Part shown: positions 45,413-58,752 of the stretch, piece after piece
How the letters are laid out: the number at the start of each line of letters is the position of its first letter
Numbering within the stretch: the first letter of the stretch is position 1
Assembly (NCBI GenBank): GCA_030544235.1
Contig: CM060462.1
Location: forward strand, 32,310,589-32,374,588
Source of the DNA: Lepturacanthus savala
Lineage: Eukaryota; Chordata; Actinopteri; Scombriformes; Trichiuridae
Direction of reading: 5' to 3'
Length of the DNA stretch: 64,000 bases
Program-made: the position numbers and the translations under genes
Notes under the pieces: model-generated
Told to the model about the DNA's origin: nothing
Database searches by the model: none
Seen by the model: only the letters and a program-made list of their open reading frames with translations

Positions 45413-47259
45413 TCGATCTCTATTAATCTGTTCTACATTTTGTTTGTTGCATTTCAAATAAAAGTGAAAAAATAATAGTCCAAAGTCCATTTGTGGTATT
45501 CTTAAGACATATAGACTGTTTAAATGAATATTGAGGAGCCGCTGTATCAAAATGAGTCATCTTCCCTTAGAAATCAAGATTAAGTTGTGTTTCTTTTATT
45601 ATTCTAATCCATTCCAGCATTAACCAGCAAATAACCTTTATCAGAGTCGATGGCTTAGTCTTAGACTTCTTTATCAAATGTGGGAATGAAATTGTGTTAA
45701 AATGTAGAAAACAAAAAAAGGGAGATTTATCTTGCTTGACCAGCAGCTCTCTACATCCCTGGACCCCTAAACCTCTGGTCCTAGAACCGGCCCTGGTCTC
45801 ATGACTGACCAAAACCCCCTCAGAGGTCAGCGGGAGTTGGCCAGAGCAGTTAGTGTTGATGCTGACAGGAAAGACATAGTAAAAGACCTTTACCTGCTTC
45901 CCTGTCCCAGCCATGGAGCCAGAGATTAAATATACCGACAGGTCAGTCCCTGAGAGGGAAATCTGCTCTCCGGGAAAAAGGTTGAAGCAATAAAGACATC
46001 ACCCTTCGAGAGAATGCGTTTTTGTCTTCACATTGTGTGGATCTGCGTGTGCTGAGGAGATATATACTGCAGCTCCACGTGGATACATGTGAGTGAGTGT
46101 CTAATCAAATCAGTGTGTGTTTGTGTGCAGGACAATCTTCTTCATGATTAATCAACACCGCCATCCTCCCTCACTGGGAAATGGATGTAAATAAAAAGTT
46201 TGAAGAGTAAATTCATGAATAAACCACACAATAAATATAAGGTGTTTGTGTAGACATTGGTACGTATGTTAGCGCAGAGAGAGAGAAGATTTACTCCTGA
46301 ATGTCAGACAGACTGCTGAAGATAATAAATATATACTACAGGTAACTGGTAGTTAATACAGAAGATACACAAAGCAAAGAAAGGATGGAGGAGACACAGG
46401 ATTCTGGTAGAGAAGAAGCAGAAGTACATGAAGAGAATGGAAAGAGGGAGATGAATGGAGATGGTGATGGAGGAGGTTCAGAGGAATTGTTCCAATGTTT
46501 GGCTTTCATGGTTCTCCAGTTCTTTCTCTTCTCTGCCTTATCCATAAATCACCATGGAAATGACTAAAAAGAGAAGGTAATATTGCTCAACTGCTGTGTT
46601 TACAAATGGAACACATGCAACCACTGCAATGTCACCCGTCCGCATTTCTGAAACGCTAGGTTAGCACAATGCATTTAAATTCTATGGTTACTGTGATACT
46701 GCTAATGCTGTGCCTGCCTCACTCGTGGCACCAATAAAATGTGGTTGCTTACATTAATTGTTCAGAAAACATCAGCTATCAAAAAGAGTCAATAATTATC
46801 AGAAATAATTATTTATTCATTAAAAATAGAGCTTAGTTATTAAGTTCTAGGGGCACAATCTTTCAGATGAGAGAAAAATATTATCTTTCTCTGATTCAGT
46901 CTCATAAATTGTAGTAAACTTTTTTCGTAGTTTGGAGGTCTGATTAACTTAATAATATAAATCAGGATTGTCATATTAATAGCTAGTAAGGGTTGAAGGA
47001 TTTAGAGTTCTAAAGAAGAGGTTGGCATAATTCATTATTGTATAACATTAGAGTATTACTCAAAACCAATTATTCATAAAAACACAAAAGTAAAAACACA
47101 CAATAAACAATCTAAACTAAATGGTTCTATATATATGCAAATGTGCGTGGGTGTATGCACGTGTGTGTATGGGTGTGTTTGAGTAGGTGTGAAAGAAGTG
47201 TGGCTCTATGTGTAAGACAAAGGCAAAATGGCCAATTGACCATGTACACGTTTATCTGT

Positions 47260-47339
<80 letters not shown>

Positions 47340-48910
47340 GCTTAACGTCACTTTATGTGTGTTTCATGGTGTCATGTAAAGAGATGTTAGTATGCATGCA
47401 GGGTTTGGACACTAACATCAGACTTAACCGTCTCACAACCCTAAACACAGTGAACTATAACCTAAATCTAATCGCATTAACAAAGTTCAACAGTCACATA
47501 GCCCATAGGTATGTGACCTGGGGTCCATATCTTACATACCATACCTAAAAAAACAAGATAGCACACAAAATTAAAATAAGAGCTATTTTTTATATAATAT
47601 TCAAACAACGGAAAAAATACATAGTCGCGTGCAATGTTCATTTTGACCAGGCTGAAACCCATTTAAACTAATTGTACTTAACATAAAAAATTGAATGACT
47701 GACTCCTTAGAGACTTTTTAGTGAGCAAATGCTGAACAAGATTTAGGCCACGAAAATGTTTACAATTAACTTTCATGAACTTTAAACTCGAAAGTCAATT
47801 GAGGGCAAATTCCTCATTTACAACAAGCCATTTACAACGTAAAACAAGAACAATCAATTATTGCAATAATAAACAAAAAATGCAGCAACCAAGTCAATTA
47901 AAGCAGGTTCAAACAGGAGTTAAAAGGTGTGAGATCTCTAACCTTAATCCAACAAATTAATTTTTTAAAGGACTTTGTGGTGAATTTCAGGTAGAAGGTG
48001 CAAAGAAGCAGAAAGCGGGTCGTCCAAGGGATATGGAGCATAAATGAGTCATTAGATTGTCTGTAGTGGGTCCAATGGACCAAACTATAGCAGAGAGGCA
48101 ATGTCATCAGGCAGCTTTCCAATAACAGCTCCATCAATATACAAATACGTATGTTGATCACACTCAGACAGAGATGACCAGCCAACATTTTTATACAAGA
48201 CACAGCGATGAGTGTTATAGGAGCACAGAATGATAGACAGATAAAGTAAATACAAGTGTTGAACTAAAGGAAGATAGTGCAGAACAAAGGACAGACACCA
48301 TTGTCATCGCTTACATTTTAAACAAACCCATTCCAACTCTGCATAACACGCCATGAACTGATTAAGTATTCACATACAAAGAGAGAGATAATTCCATGCA
48401 CACACAACCTACTTACTCGAGCATACATTTTCGATGAATCCTTAAAGGTGCTGAGCCGTAGCCTAAAGAGTTATTACACCTCTGCATTCTCTCTCTCTCT
48501 CTCTCTCAGCTATAATCAGCTCATTCTCCAGCTTGGTTTCTCTCTCAACTCATCTGGAAAACGCAGCCATCACTGAGGTCATTTTCTCTCAATGAACAGT
48601 CATTACTTTGCGGATAAAATGCACTTCTGAAAGCTGCTTGGAGCTACAACAACCTTGTCCATAAGCTGTCAGCCTTCTGTGGCCATTTAAATTGGTCAAG
48701 GTAGAATTCAATTGCAGCAATATAGTGCTTAATGTCTCAACAGCGGAAAGTTCATATATCAGCATTCAGTGATACGCTGCTCGCTGCCAAATCATGCTTC
48801 ACTTCTTCACTTTGTTACTCGTCGACATTTTTTTACATCAGTGTGTAATAAGGTGATTGTGTAAAAGGAAAACGCGGGTAACATTTGTCACAGTAAAAGA
48901 TACCAGAGGC
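45413..48910. other. Non-coding; one long (TG)n and a (CT)n
   Basis: (TG)n lies at 47261-47338 and (CT)n at about 48490-48509. The open frames are short and carry no recognisable domain. Confidence 0.5.
47261..47338. repeat. (TG)n microsatellite, about 38 units
   Basis: A pure TG run after TGTGTGCG. Confidence 0.97.
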
Positions 48911-49035
48911 TAGAGCTGCAATGATTAGACGAATATTATTAATTAATTAATTATTTCTCAACTATTACATTAATATTTCTCAACTATTACATTAATTATT
49001 TCTCAACTATTACATTAATAAATGCCTTGCAGTTC
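48911..49035. repeat. Foldback MITE copy f with internal triplication
   Basis: From AGAGCTGCAATGATTAG to 'ccttgcagttctact'. The middle contains 'tctcaactattacattaat' three times in a row, a local tandem expansion inside the MITE. Confidence 0.75.
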
Positions 49036-49106
49036 TACTCTTGTTATGCCAAACTGAAATAACTATATTTAAGGGGTGTGTCTGGGTGTGTCTGTTACAT
49101 ATATAT

Positions 49107-49978
49107 TAGGGCTGTCAGTGTTAACGCGTTAATCGCGACTAGATTAATGCAATCCATAACGTGATAATTATTTTTAATCGCGATTAAAGTTCGCCAGCCT
49201 TTTGTCCCTTCTACACATCCGTAGGCAGCTCCTCTGGCTGTAGCGTTAAACTTCAGAGCGCTAGTTTTCAGTGAACTTAGTCGAAATGGATAAACAGAGG
49301 ACTTCTGGACTTTTGAACGTTCTGTTTGACTTTAAAAAATTTAGAGATGGTACAGTTGACAAGACGAAAGTTAAATGCAGCATATGTGAAGCATTCACAT
49401 ATGAGTTTCAGTACCGCTGGAGCACGTCTAGTTTAACCTACCACCTACAAGCAAAACACCCAGGTGCCCCAACCACAGCACACCAGCCAAGCGAGCCTCA
49501 GATTTGCCAATCTACCATTTTGCAGTGTCGCCGTAGACCCGTGGATGATTGCCCTTCAAAGAAAATAACTACAGCCTGATAAACTGAATCTCTCAAAGTA
49601 AGCACTGTGTTAATAGTTTATGCTTAATACATAATACTTTCATCTTCTTAATACTTGTCATTACCTATCTATAAGTCAGAGTTTCATGCTGTATTTTTGA
49701 AGAAAAGACAAGTGGGCACTTTTCTTAAATGGCACTCTTCTGATTTAAAAAATATTTGCACTTTTCTGAGAGAAAATACAAAGTGTTGAAAAGTAAATTC
49801 TTTCTTTGTGTTCATTTTATTCCCAATTAAGAAATGCGTAACATTGTGGGTCTCAAACAGTTTTGAAATGCAAAACAACACAATTTTAAACATACAATCT
49901 CAAATGCGATTAATTGCGATTAACTATGGAATTTCTGAGATTAATCACGATTAAAAAATTAATCGTTTGACAGCCCTA
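49107..49978 (+). mobile_element. Short hAT element carrying only a BED-finger ORF
   Basis: The left end TAGGGCTGTCAGTGTTAACG and the reverse complement of the right end, TAGGGCTGTCAAACGATTAA, are terminal repeats. Both are followed by 'taatcgcgatta'-like subterminal words. The 8-bp flanks are ATATATAT on both sides (49099-49106 and 49979-49986), perfect but low-complexity. The element is 872 bp, far shorter than an autonomous hAT; the catalytic part is deleted while the first exon is retained. Confidence 0.87.
49286..49579 (+). CDS. BED-type zinc-finger N-terminal fragment of a hAT transposase, ORF intact
   Basis: From ATG 49286 the frame codes 97 residues. It contains MDKQRTSGLLNVLFDFKKF, then the finger KCSICEAFTYEFQYRWSTSS followed by LTYHLQAKH, giving C-x2-C and H-x4-H ligands. 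A basic tail ends PSKKITTA. BED fingers bind the transposon ends in autonomous hAT elements; most sequence between the finger and the right terminus lacks transposase similarity, so this is a DNA-binding domain without catalytic core. The frame has no stop inside. A GTG at 49271 is not a credible eukaryotic start. Whether it is expressed cannot be told; an isolated BED domain could compete for related ends, which is speculation. Confidence 0.65.
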   Translation: MDKQRTSGLLNVLFDFKKFRDGTVDKTKVKCSICEAFTYEFQYRWSTSSLTYHLQAKHPGAPTTAHQPSEPQICQSTILQCRRRPVDDCPSKKITTA

Positions 49979-50223
49979 ATATATATATATTGAATACGAG
50001 AACTGCTACAATTAGTTGATTAGTATTGATTAGTATAGTATTAATTACTTTACATATTTGCCAAATATTAGAATTTGGGATTTTTTCAAACTGGACCATA
50101 TTTTTCCTTTCTTTTAGTGTCCATTGAAATGATCTAAGCAGAAATTTCTAAACATTGTCTCATATTAAACAAGAATCAGCAGCAGACTTCACAGATGATG
50201 TGTTACAAACAAAGACCCTATGT

Positions 50224-50472
50224 GCTTTGTAGAGTTGCAACGATAAGTCAGTCCACAACCAAAAAATAGTTTAATGCAGTAGCTGCAATATCACATTTTT
50301 GGACATTTTAAAACAGGGGTTGTTTTAAAATGACCACTCACAGCGGCACTCTAAGACCAGGATTGCCTACCCCTGTTTTAAACTGTTGTATGAACCAAAA
50401 ACTAATCTACTAATCATTCTAATAATCAATAGAGTAGTCAAAAGCAAAATAATCTTTATTTGCAGCCCTATC
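50224..50472. repeat. Foldback MITE copy g, rearranged
   Basis: It contains 'gtagagttgcaacgataag', 'agtccacaaccaaaaaatag', 'cagtagctgcaatatc', and, after a tiny hAT insert, 'aaactaatctactaatcatt' and 'ataatctttatttgcagccc'. A further degraded fragment may lie at 49992-50090. Confidence 0.65.
50314..50375. mobile_element. 62-bp miniature hAT remnant in MITE copy g
   Basis: It begins CAGGGG and ends CCTACCCCTG; the right half is the inverse of the fish hAT terminus 'caggggtaggcaatcctgg'. Flanks are TTTTAAAA (50306-50313) and TTTTAAAC (50376-50383), 7 of 8 matching. It looks like an internally deleted copy reduced to little more than its ends. Confidence 0.7.
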
Positions 50473-53400
50473 AGAGAGGAACTCTACTAGATCATTGTTA
50501 TTAACTTTTTTTGGCATATTGGCATATATTTTGGCAAACAGTTGGTTATATAATGGAACAGGAAATGGATCAATCAGGAAATGGTTCTTCAGTAGCTGGA
50601 ATGAATATCCATGTAATTCAAGTCAATGTAGACATAATTTAAACATTAAATATTTTCATAAAACGCTGATTTATGGGCAGGACACCATAACATTCTAACC
50701 CTGCCTCTCTCCATTCCACTACAGCAGCCCAGTATGTGCAGAGGCTCCAATTTCTGCCCCAGAAATCCTGAGATGCATTTCAGAGGATTGTTCATCGCCT
50801 CTAACAATTAATTATCAGATCATCAAAATCATTTCAAGTTTCCAATTTTGTTTGAAATTCCCTGCTGTTCATTTGAGCTCAGGAGTGCCAACAGATTAAT
50901 GCCACAACAGATACCATCTTAACTTCTACTACTCTGTGAAGTTCTCTGCAGATACTGCAGTGTCTTTTTATATTTAACATGTGACCAGACATTCTATACC
51001 TTACTGTCATTCAGAAAATAGCGATTAAGATTCCATCCTCTATATGCACACGCAAGTTTCTCTTCATATATCCCCTGCAGTGTCTGCCTATTTCCAAACG
51101 ACTTTCATTTCATGAGCACATGGTATCTGAATAAGTCCAATTTGGAGTGTTAATTAGCTTAGCTGCTCTGCTCCCACTGTCTATACACCGAATAAGGTCA
51201 GGAAAACAATGACAAAACCATCAGGATTCTGTGAGAGCAACGCACAAGTTCAGCAGTGACAATACCAGCCTTTTTACATGGGACAAGTCAATTTCTTTTG
51301 ATTTTAACATCAATAATGGGAGAGAAAAAAAGAGAAACTTGCATAGAAGTGATTGAAATCTTTCATTGGTCTGTTCTTACAGGACTGTTCTCAACACAGA
51401 AACTGTGTCAGACTGCAAGAAGGGTGGGGGGATGGTGTTTGTAGGATGGGTATCATTAGGATTTTATCAATACCACTTACCAATATTGATACGTATTACC
51501 TATCAATGCTCTTATCAATATTTAGTACTAACAAAAGACGGTATTATAATCTGCTTCTCAGGCTTCAATCATTTTACATTCGAAAGAAAACACCAAACAT
51601 GAAAACTAACTATAAAAAAAAGCTAAGTGGAAAACTAAATGTAAATCTACCACCCATACATGTTTTACAGGACAGTAGATTGTACAGCTTCATATAAGAT
51701 GTTTCCTGTGCACTTCAAATGACGTCTAAAAGAAAACATTTTCAATAATTCAAAACAACTGTTTTGTTTCGATGTTTTCCCTTCAGAATTAAAAAAAAAA
51801 GCTTCAGCTTCTTTGTAGGCAACTACTAGGAAACATCTCAGCGGCAGAGATGAAGGAGAAGTCTCTGCTGTCAGTAGCCCCAGTAGACTAAAAAGCAACA
51901 GAATTATAAAATACCTCTCTTTTATAGGCTTTGAAAGCTAAGTAATGGGATCATTTACTATCGGACATCCCCATTTGCACAATTCACAATTCAATGCGTT
52001 TCCATGAAAAGAGTCGAAAAATGTGGAAAAATAACCTGAGATCCTAAATAAATAGCATTAAATCACATTTTCATTCTAAATGTATGTATGTATGTGTGGT
52101 TGATGGTTGATTTGAGTCAACTGAGAATAAATAACAGGTGCAAACATTGTACAGACAGCAGTGTTGAATTTGAATTTTGTGTGTTTTAATGGTTTCCAAG
52201 GAGAGTTTGGACAGAACATAGATGTGTGTTTGCATTAAAAGAATGGAATCTAAGTGTTATAATTAGAGGTGTTAGTGGAAGAGGTAAATGAACAGTTTGA
52301 TGAGCTACAGCAAAAAAAAATCTGAATATAAGCGAAAGGAATGTATGTATAAGTGCCAGTCAAAGCAGGCTTTAAAAACAGAGAGAAACAGGATTACACA
52401 AATAGTTTGGCTTAATTAGGTTTTTGTGACCTCAGTAAAGGTGGTTTTGATTTGCAGTTCAAATATAATCAGAAAGGATTGAGATGAAGAACTTTTTGGT
52501 TGAGAACAGGTCTGGAAAGTGATTTTTATTAATTGTTGTTTAAAATAAATGTTGATTCTCTTTATATTTGTTTATAGAAACAGCCATCATTCATATTAAT
52601 TGAGAAAAAAGCACTAGCTGAAAAATGCCAGCTATTTTGCACATTTAAAAGACACAATCCCCACTTACAGTAGTTGGAAGATTTATTTTCAACTGCTATT
52701 GGTTTGCAAGTTTTTTTACACACACAGTTGATCAAAAACTATACAAATACACAAGTACAGAAAGTTCAAAGTGTTTCTTTTATGCAACAATAAAAATTTC
52801 TTGAAATCTACTTCACTTTTTGCATCATCCCATCATTCAAGTGTCTACCCGGCGAACCAGCAACACTTAGTGTAACAGTAGGCCTGTGTTGCCATGGTAA
52901 TTAACAAAACTTGTGAATATCAAGGTCACAGACTTATGACTTTCACACAGAGAGATCACCAAACTGACAAATGGATTAATTAAAGCTCAGGATTACTTTC
53001 TCCCCCAAAGCCCTGGTTGTAATATTTCCTCTGATCCAGGGAAACAAAAGGCCCCTAACTGTGATTCTACATGTTCCCAAACAGCTTATAGTGTATCTAT
53101 GCATGCATGTGTGCGTGCCTCTGCAAAGAGATGTGATTTCTCTTGGGCTGTTTGAGGGGGCTGGAACTTGTTTTTAATGTTAGACAGTTCAATATTTACA
53201 GAAAAAAAATAGAAATTTGCTTTCAGGCCGAGACTTAGATAAGGAATTAGATTTCTATGCATTAAATGTCAGTCTACAGGCAGTGGGGGGTAGTCAGAAT
53301 CTCGTGATTATGAAACGTCTTGCTCAGACTATGATAGATGGTGATAGGCACCGTTCATCCAAGCTTCACCCAGTTATTATTTTTTTTTTTTTTGGAAAGT

Positions 53401-53809
53401 GCTGCCCTTTTATTGTATTTTGGTTCATTACTGAAATAATTACTGTCAAGTGAATATTTGTATTTTCTTTGGTTTTATATTACATTCATGAAAATAAATT
53501 TTGTATTGTAATAGTTGCTGCTCAGGCAGTGACTAATGGGCATCAGGTCATAGACAAATCTGTTTCTGAACATGTGTAAAAATAAAAAATAATAATTAGT
53601 GGTTTTAAAAGGAATTTGCATTACCATGTTTTTATCACGTTAATTTCAACAGCCACTGTAAAACCTACAATTTCCTCTTGTTTTCAGTCATGCTAAACTA
53701 AGCCAACCTGTTCGCTGCAGCTTCGTATTTTTTCTGCATGTAGTGTAGATGACAAATGATGTATGTGTGGTGCTGAAGGATATGTGCAACAAATCCGTCC
53801 GTGTGTTTC

Positions 53810-53811
<2 letters not shown>

Positions 53812-53895
<84 letters not shown>

Positions 53896-53906
53896 TGTGT
53901 GTGTGT
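53812..53906. repeat. (TG)n microsatellite, about 47 units
   Basis: A nearly pure TG run with a GCGCG change near its right end. Confidence 0.97.
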
Positions 53907-55167
53907 ACTTGTATGTTTAATAGGTTCTGGTTTTACTCCTTTTGGCTTCGTGAGTGAATAAGCAGAGCACACCGATGAATAATGAGGCTATTACAACCAT
54001 AGCAGACCACAAAACACTGCTTGCTCTCGTTCAATATTGTGTGTGTATGTGTGTGTAGGCGTGCATGTGTGTACAGAATGTGTGTGTGTTAGAAGTGTGT
54101 GATCCTCTTAGTCAATATGCCTGATGGACCCTTGCTCTATATTTTCTTTCTATGAAACACTCCTGCTGGAACATCAGGGATAATTCAATATTCAGTTTAT
54201 GGAATAAGTCCTGTGGAGAATCAGTATGTGTGTGTAGGTGTGTGTGTAGGTGTGGAAACCAAAAATGAACTCACAGATACACTTCACCTCACATGTGGCC
54301 TTATCTCACCTTTCCTGAAGTCCATTTGTAGCCTCATCCCATAATTTAACATATGTCCTCTCCTCTGGAGGACCAGCAACAATGCCCTGGTTAAGTATTT
54401 TTTTTTAAGTGCAGCCCTATCTGTGAGGATGTCGAGACCTATAGCAATAGCAATCAAATGAAAAAACAGAAAGAGGTAATGACACACATGCACTTCAGTG
54501 AAAGAGTATCAGATGTTAACCTTTGCAGTCTTTCATCTGGTTCATTAAAAAGATGTAGGATCACAGCACCATTGTGTCTCCACCTTCTGATCATGTTACT
54601 GATAAATTGCAACAAATGCCAGCAAGAAGGAAAAGAGTGTAACAGATACTTGAATTTGAGCAGTTTTTTTATAGATATTAGTTTGTTGCATACTTCATAA
54701 CATTTGTTTAACCCTCGGAACTGTACTGTTGCTCAAAAACACACAGCTAATTCGCTTTTGACTGAATCATTACAATAACTTTTCAAACCAGAGTTTCAGG
54801 TCTAAAGGCTGTGGTCAGTTTTTGTCATAAGCTTCTAAAGGATTGATTTAGAATTACCTATTTGTTACTGCCACTTGCCTTCAGAACTGTAAATACAACT
54901 GAAATCACAGTATTTAATTGTGTACATTTTACAGTTTAACAGTGTGTATTTAAGGCAGAGAGCCGGGAGACAGCACTTCACTTCCTGACCCTGTCACCTC
55001 CTGAAGCTTCTGATAATGGCTGCTCTGTGATCAGTCCCCCTGTGTAAAGACATCTCTTCACCTCCCAGTGGTTGACTTTTCCTCTGTCCCAGTTCAGCTT
55101 TGAGCAGCGTGAGGAGACAGTGAAAGGGAAAATCCACCCTCACACTCTGTGACCAACTGCTCAACTT

Positions 55168-55274
<107 letters not shown>

Positions 55275-55506
55275 GGATATATATAGACCTGCTCTTTGTT
55301 TCTTACACTACAGTTACTGTCACTACTCACGGTTCTTTTGAGTGAAGTCTGTGGGCTGCAAAAGTGTGACCTTAACTTCTTTTGTCCAAATTGTCAGATT
55401 GATTTCTCTATTTTTTGGATTCAAAGGTTGTTTACAACAATAAGTGGCAAATACACAAAAGGACCTTAAAAATAAATGAAGCAAACATTTTAATGCAATA
55501 TTTATT

Positions 55507-55640
55507 TTAGCAAATAGAGCTTCAACAATGAATCGATTAGTTGCCATCTATTAAAATAATCATCAACTCTATTGATATTCTATTGAGTTGAGACCTTTTT
55601 AAGAAGAAAATGTCAATTTTCTTTAAATTTAAAATTGTAT
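55507..55640. repeat. Foldback MITE copy h, partial
   Basis: 'agagcttcaacaatgaatcg', 'tagttgccatctattaaaat' and 'aagaagaaaatgtcaatttt' are one half of the family. Confidence 0.7.
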
Positions 55641-55693
55641 TCTCTGCCAAACTGATAGATTTAGATTTAGGGCCTAATTAACTATATTTAATA

Positions 55694-57132
55694 TTAGAGC
55701 TGCAACTTTTAGTAAATTAATTTATTACTCGCCAACTTGCCCCAAGGTGAAGAGCTTAGGGAAGTTCTTCGATGCTACTATGAGAGACACAGCAGTGATC
55801 CAAGCCAAGCACACATAGCTGAACAGGTTAGGCCTCCATGGGAAGTTTAAAGCCTGGATATATCAGCATGGCATCCTGCCAAGGCCTTTGTCACCACTGT
55901 TGATGTACCAAGTCCCTATAACAATGGTGGAGACCTTAGAGCAAAACATCAGCCAGTTCCTGCACTGCATTGCCCTTTATGGGCACACCAACAACAAGTT
56001 TCAGTCGTGACAGAAGAATTTAAAGTTACACTGACTCGGAGTCCAGCTAATCTGCTTTGCTGGGGTCTGGCAGAAACACCAGTATGTCCACTGTGCCCTG
56101 CAAGAGGATCACTAGAAAATATCCTAAGCTGCTGCCCGAAAGCACTGGGAGAGGGAAGGTATTGATGGCGCCATGACCAGGTACTGAAGGCAGTAGCAGA
56201 CACCATTTGTGCTGGAATTCAGCAAAGTAGGCACCAGCCCCTGGGAAGGCCACACATCGCTTTCATCAGGGCTGGTGAGAAACCTCGGTCACAGTCAAAG
56301 GTCCCAGCAGGTCTTTTATCTGCAGCAGGTGACTGGCAGCTGAAGGTGGACCTGGGGAGGCAACTGAAGCTTCCAGAGCACATCACCAGCACAACACTCA
56401 GGGCATGGTCCTAACATCGGACAGTTCAAGTGGTGCTACTAGAACTAACAATCCCCTAAGAAGACCTGGTCGAGGTTGCCGACGATCAGAAGAAGGCAAA
56501 ATATCTGAGAACTGCAGGCTAAATGGGTGGAAGGCCCACGGTAAGCCAATTGAGGTTGGCTCCAGAGGATTCCCAGGACAGTCTGCACCAAACACTCAGA
56601 CTCTTTGGCATCAGGGGGGGGCTCAAAAGAGAAAAGCCACCAGAAACATTTGTGAGGCAGCCGAGAAAGCCTCTAGAAGGCTCTGGATAAAAAGGGGCAA
56701 TACATCGTTTAGTGTGCTGCTTGGATACAAGTTGGGGTCTGATCAGCCCCGGATGGGTCACCCAGGTAAGGGTGTCTGATGACCCAAGACCTGAAACACC
56801 GTGTGACCCTGGGTTCATCACTGAAGATGTGTCTAAGCTGCACCACCAAGGTACTTCTTAAAACTAATTACATTATTCACCCCTATTTTGATTATCAAGT
56901 TTTGTCATTTTTAAGAAGAAAGTGTCCAACTTGTCAGCTTCTCTTCACTGATTATTTTCTGGTTTCTTTAGTCTTCTATAATAGTGAACTGATGATCTTT
57001 GAGTTGCGGACTGTTGATCTTGACAAAAAAAAGACATTTTAGGTTGAATTTTTGAAACCTTTTTGAACCAAACAAATAATTGATTATTCATTTCCATAAT
57101 CAATAGATTAATTGACTATCAGCAGCTGTAAC
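55694..57132. repeat. Foldback MITE copy i, split by an R2-type LINE fragment
   Basis: The left part is TTAGAGCTGCAACTTTTAG and 'ttactcgccaactt' to about 55740. The right part resumes near 56855 with 'aactaattacattattcacc', 'aagaagaaagtgtccaactt', 'tgattattttctggtttctt', 'cttctataatagtgaactg' and ends 'tatcagcagctgtaa'. Confidence 0.75.
55741..56850 (+). pseudogene. R2-superclade LINE fragment: CCHC and restriction-like endonuclease end
   Basis: The 3' part of an R2-type ORF is visible in shifting frames: VKSLGKFFDATMRDTAVIQA, then EEFKVTLTRS-like remnants, then PVCPLCPARGSLENILSCCP, where the zinc-knuckle His of the usual LEHILS is Asn. It continues KALGEGRYRWRHDQVLKAVA and DWQLKVDLGRQLKLPEHITS. 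The restriction-like nuclease region reads VQVVLLELTIP with the usual RPDIV segment decayed. NGWKAHGKPIEVGSRGFPGQ and RRLWIKRGN form the C-terminus. R2-group LINEs use this domain for target cutting. The reverse transcriptase is not present. At least three stops or frameshifts disable it. Confidence 0.78.
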
Positions 57133-58752
57133 AGCAACCACAGCCTGCTCAATTGTAGTCAATACTACATGGTCTGCAAACATTTTACAGCCGCTGCAGG
57201 TGATTCGTTGATCTGTTGGTTGTGATTTGTATCTTAACCTCTAGATGCTGCCAGAAACTACAGACTGGACCTTTAAGTATCAAGTATAGACTGTATGAAT
57301 AAGGAATAAATCCAGGATCAATATGGTACAAAATGAGAATTTACTAACAATATGTAAAAGCTGAATGATAAAATATTCACCTTTCAAAAGAAGACAAACA
57401 TTCTATCCCCTGTCTACACATTCATCTCTTTACCTTCATGAGATTCAATAAAATGGTTCGCTTAAAAAGAAATCTCTTGTCAAGCTCAAGGACAAGAGTT
57501 GAAACTTAAATTTAACCCGGGATGCTCCCACACATCTGAGGAGGGATAGCACTCTAAACCCGAGCCAACATACATTCATCATCACTCTGGCTGAGAGCCG
57601 ACGCCGTGGTAAAACACGTTTATATTGCATCGACAATTTTCAATTCAATTTGGCACCAATAAAAAACATATTTTCTTGGGCACGGGTTCAAAGCTTTCAC
57701 TGCCAAACAAAAAGCAGCAATTAGACAAGTGTGCATCTTAAGGGAAGATGAAAGTACCTGAAATCCTCTGGTTCCCAATTACAAGATTCATATCTCCTCA
57801 GTCTGGTCAGGTTTGAATAAATGAAGTATTGACTGAATATATGAAGGCTCCATTTTAAACATATTAAAACAATACTATAAAAAACAGAAAATGAAAACCA
57901 TTTCGAAAAAGTAGCAGGAAGAAGCATGATCCCATTTAATTCAAACCCCTTTTCCATCACTCAATTTCTATTCATTTGTTGGCTTCTCTATCGTATGTTT
58001 ACCCAAACATGCATATATAGAGAAGCATATATATACTTTACATACATCAAATAAATAATAATAATAATAATAATAATGATCTGTGAGAACACCCACTGGT
58101 GGTCAAAGCCCTTCTTCTTCCTCCCTGTACTTTATGAAAACCATCTTTTTGTAAACTGGGTCATGCCTGGATATTTTTTGCCATCCACACTCCACCTGTT
58201 CCACAGCTTTACTCCACATGTGGAAAATAATGTTTAAATTCAAATGAAATTTTATTGTGTATTATTTATTTTTTTCATTAACTCAGACATGAATAATGCA
58301 AGAATATGCATTTTTATTTTCTTCTCAGCTTTAAGGTTACGTCTTTAATTGTTTCGAATCACATTTCATCATACAATGTGTTTTGTTCCTCTTAGAAGAT
58401 ATAATATTTAGTGTATTCATCAAGGTTACGCTGCCTGTCTTACATGTCCTAGTCGATCTTTTTTCAATTATTTGCTAGAATATTTTTTGTGATTGTGTTT
58501 TCCTACATTTTACAGGCGCACTCAGTGTTTTTTCTAATATTCATGAATGTCTGTCAGTGTGTGTGAATGTGTTGTGGCAGGAGGCCTTACACTGCCTCTC
58601 TTCAACTCCAGCGTGACCATGGAAGATGAAATGCAGTTACTTCGACGTCTGGGGATTATTTTTGAACCTCGGGAAAACAAACAAAAGCATAAGGAGTTCA
58701 TGTGGTCTAACTTACCAGTGCAAAGTTAGGTAGAAGAATAGAAAATTAGCGT
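57133..58752. other. Non-coding; (TAA)n near 58055
   Basis: A (TAA)n run lies at 58055-58078. A 36-codon tail MEDEMQLLRRLGIIFEPREN at 58619 is open, but no domain or splice site supports it. Confidence 0.45.
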
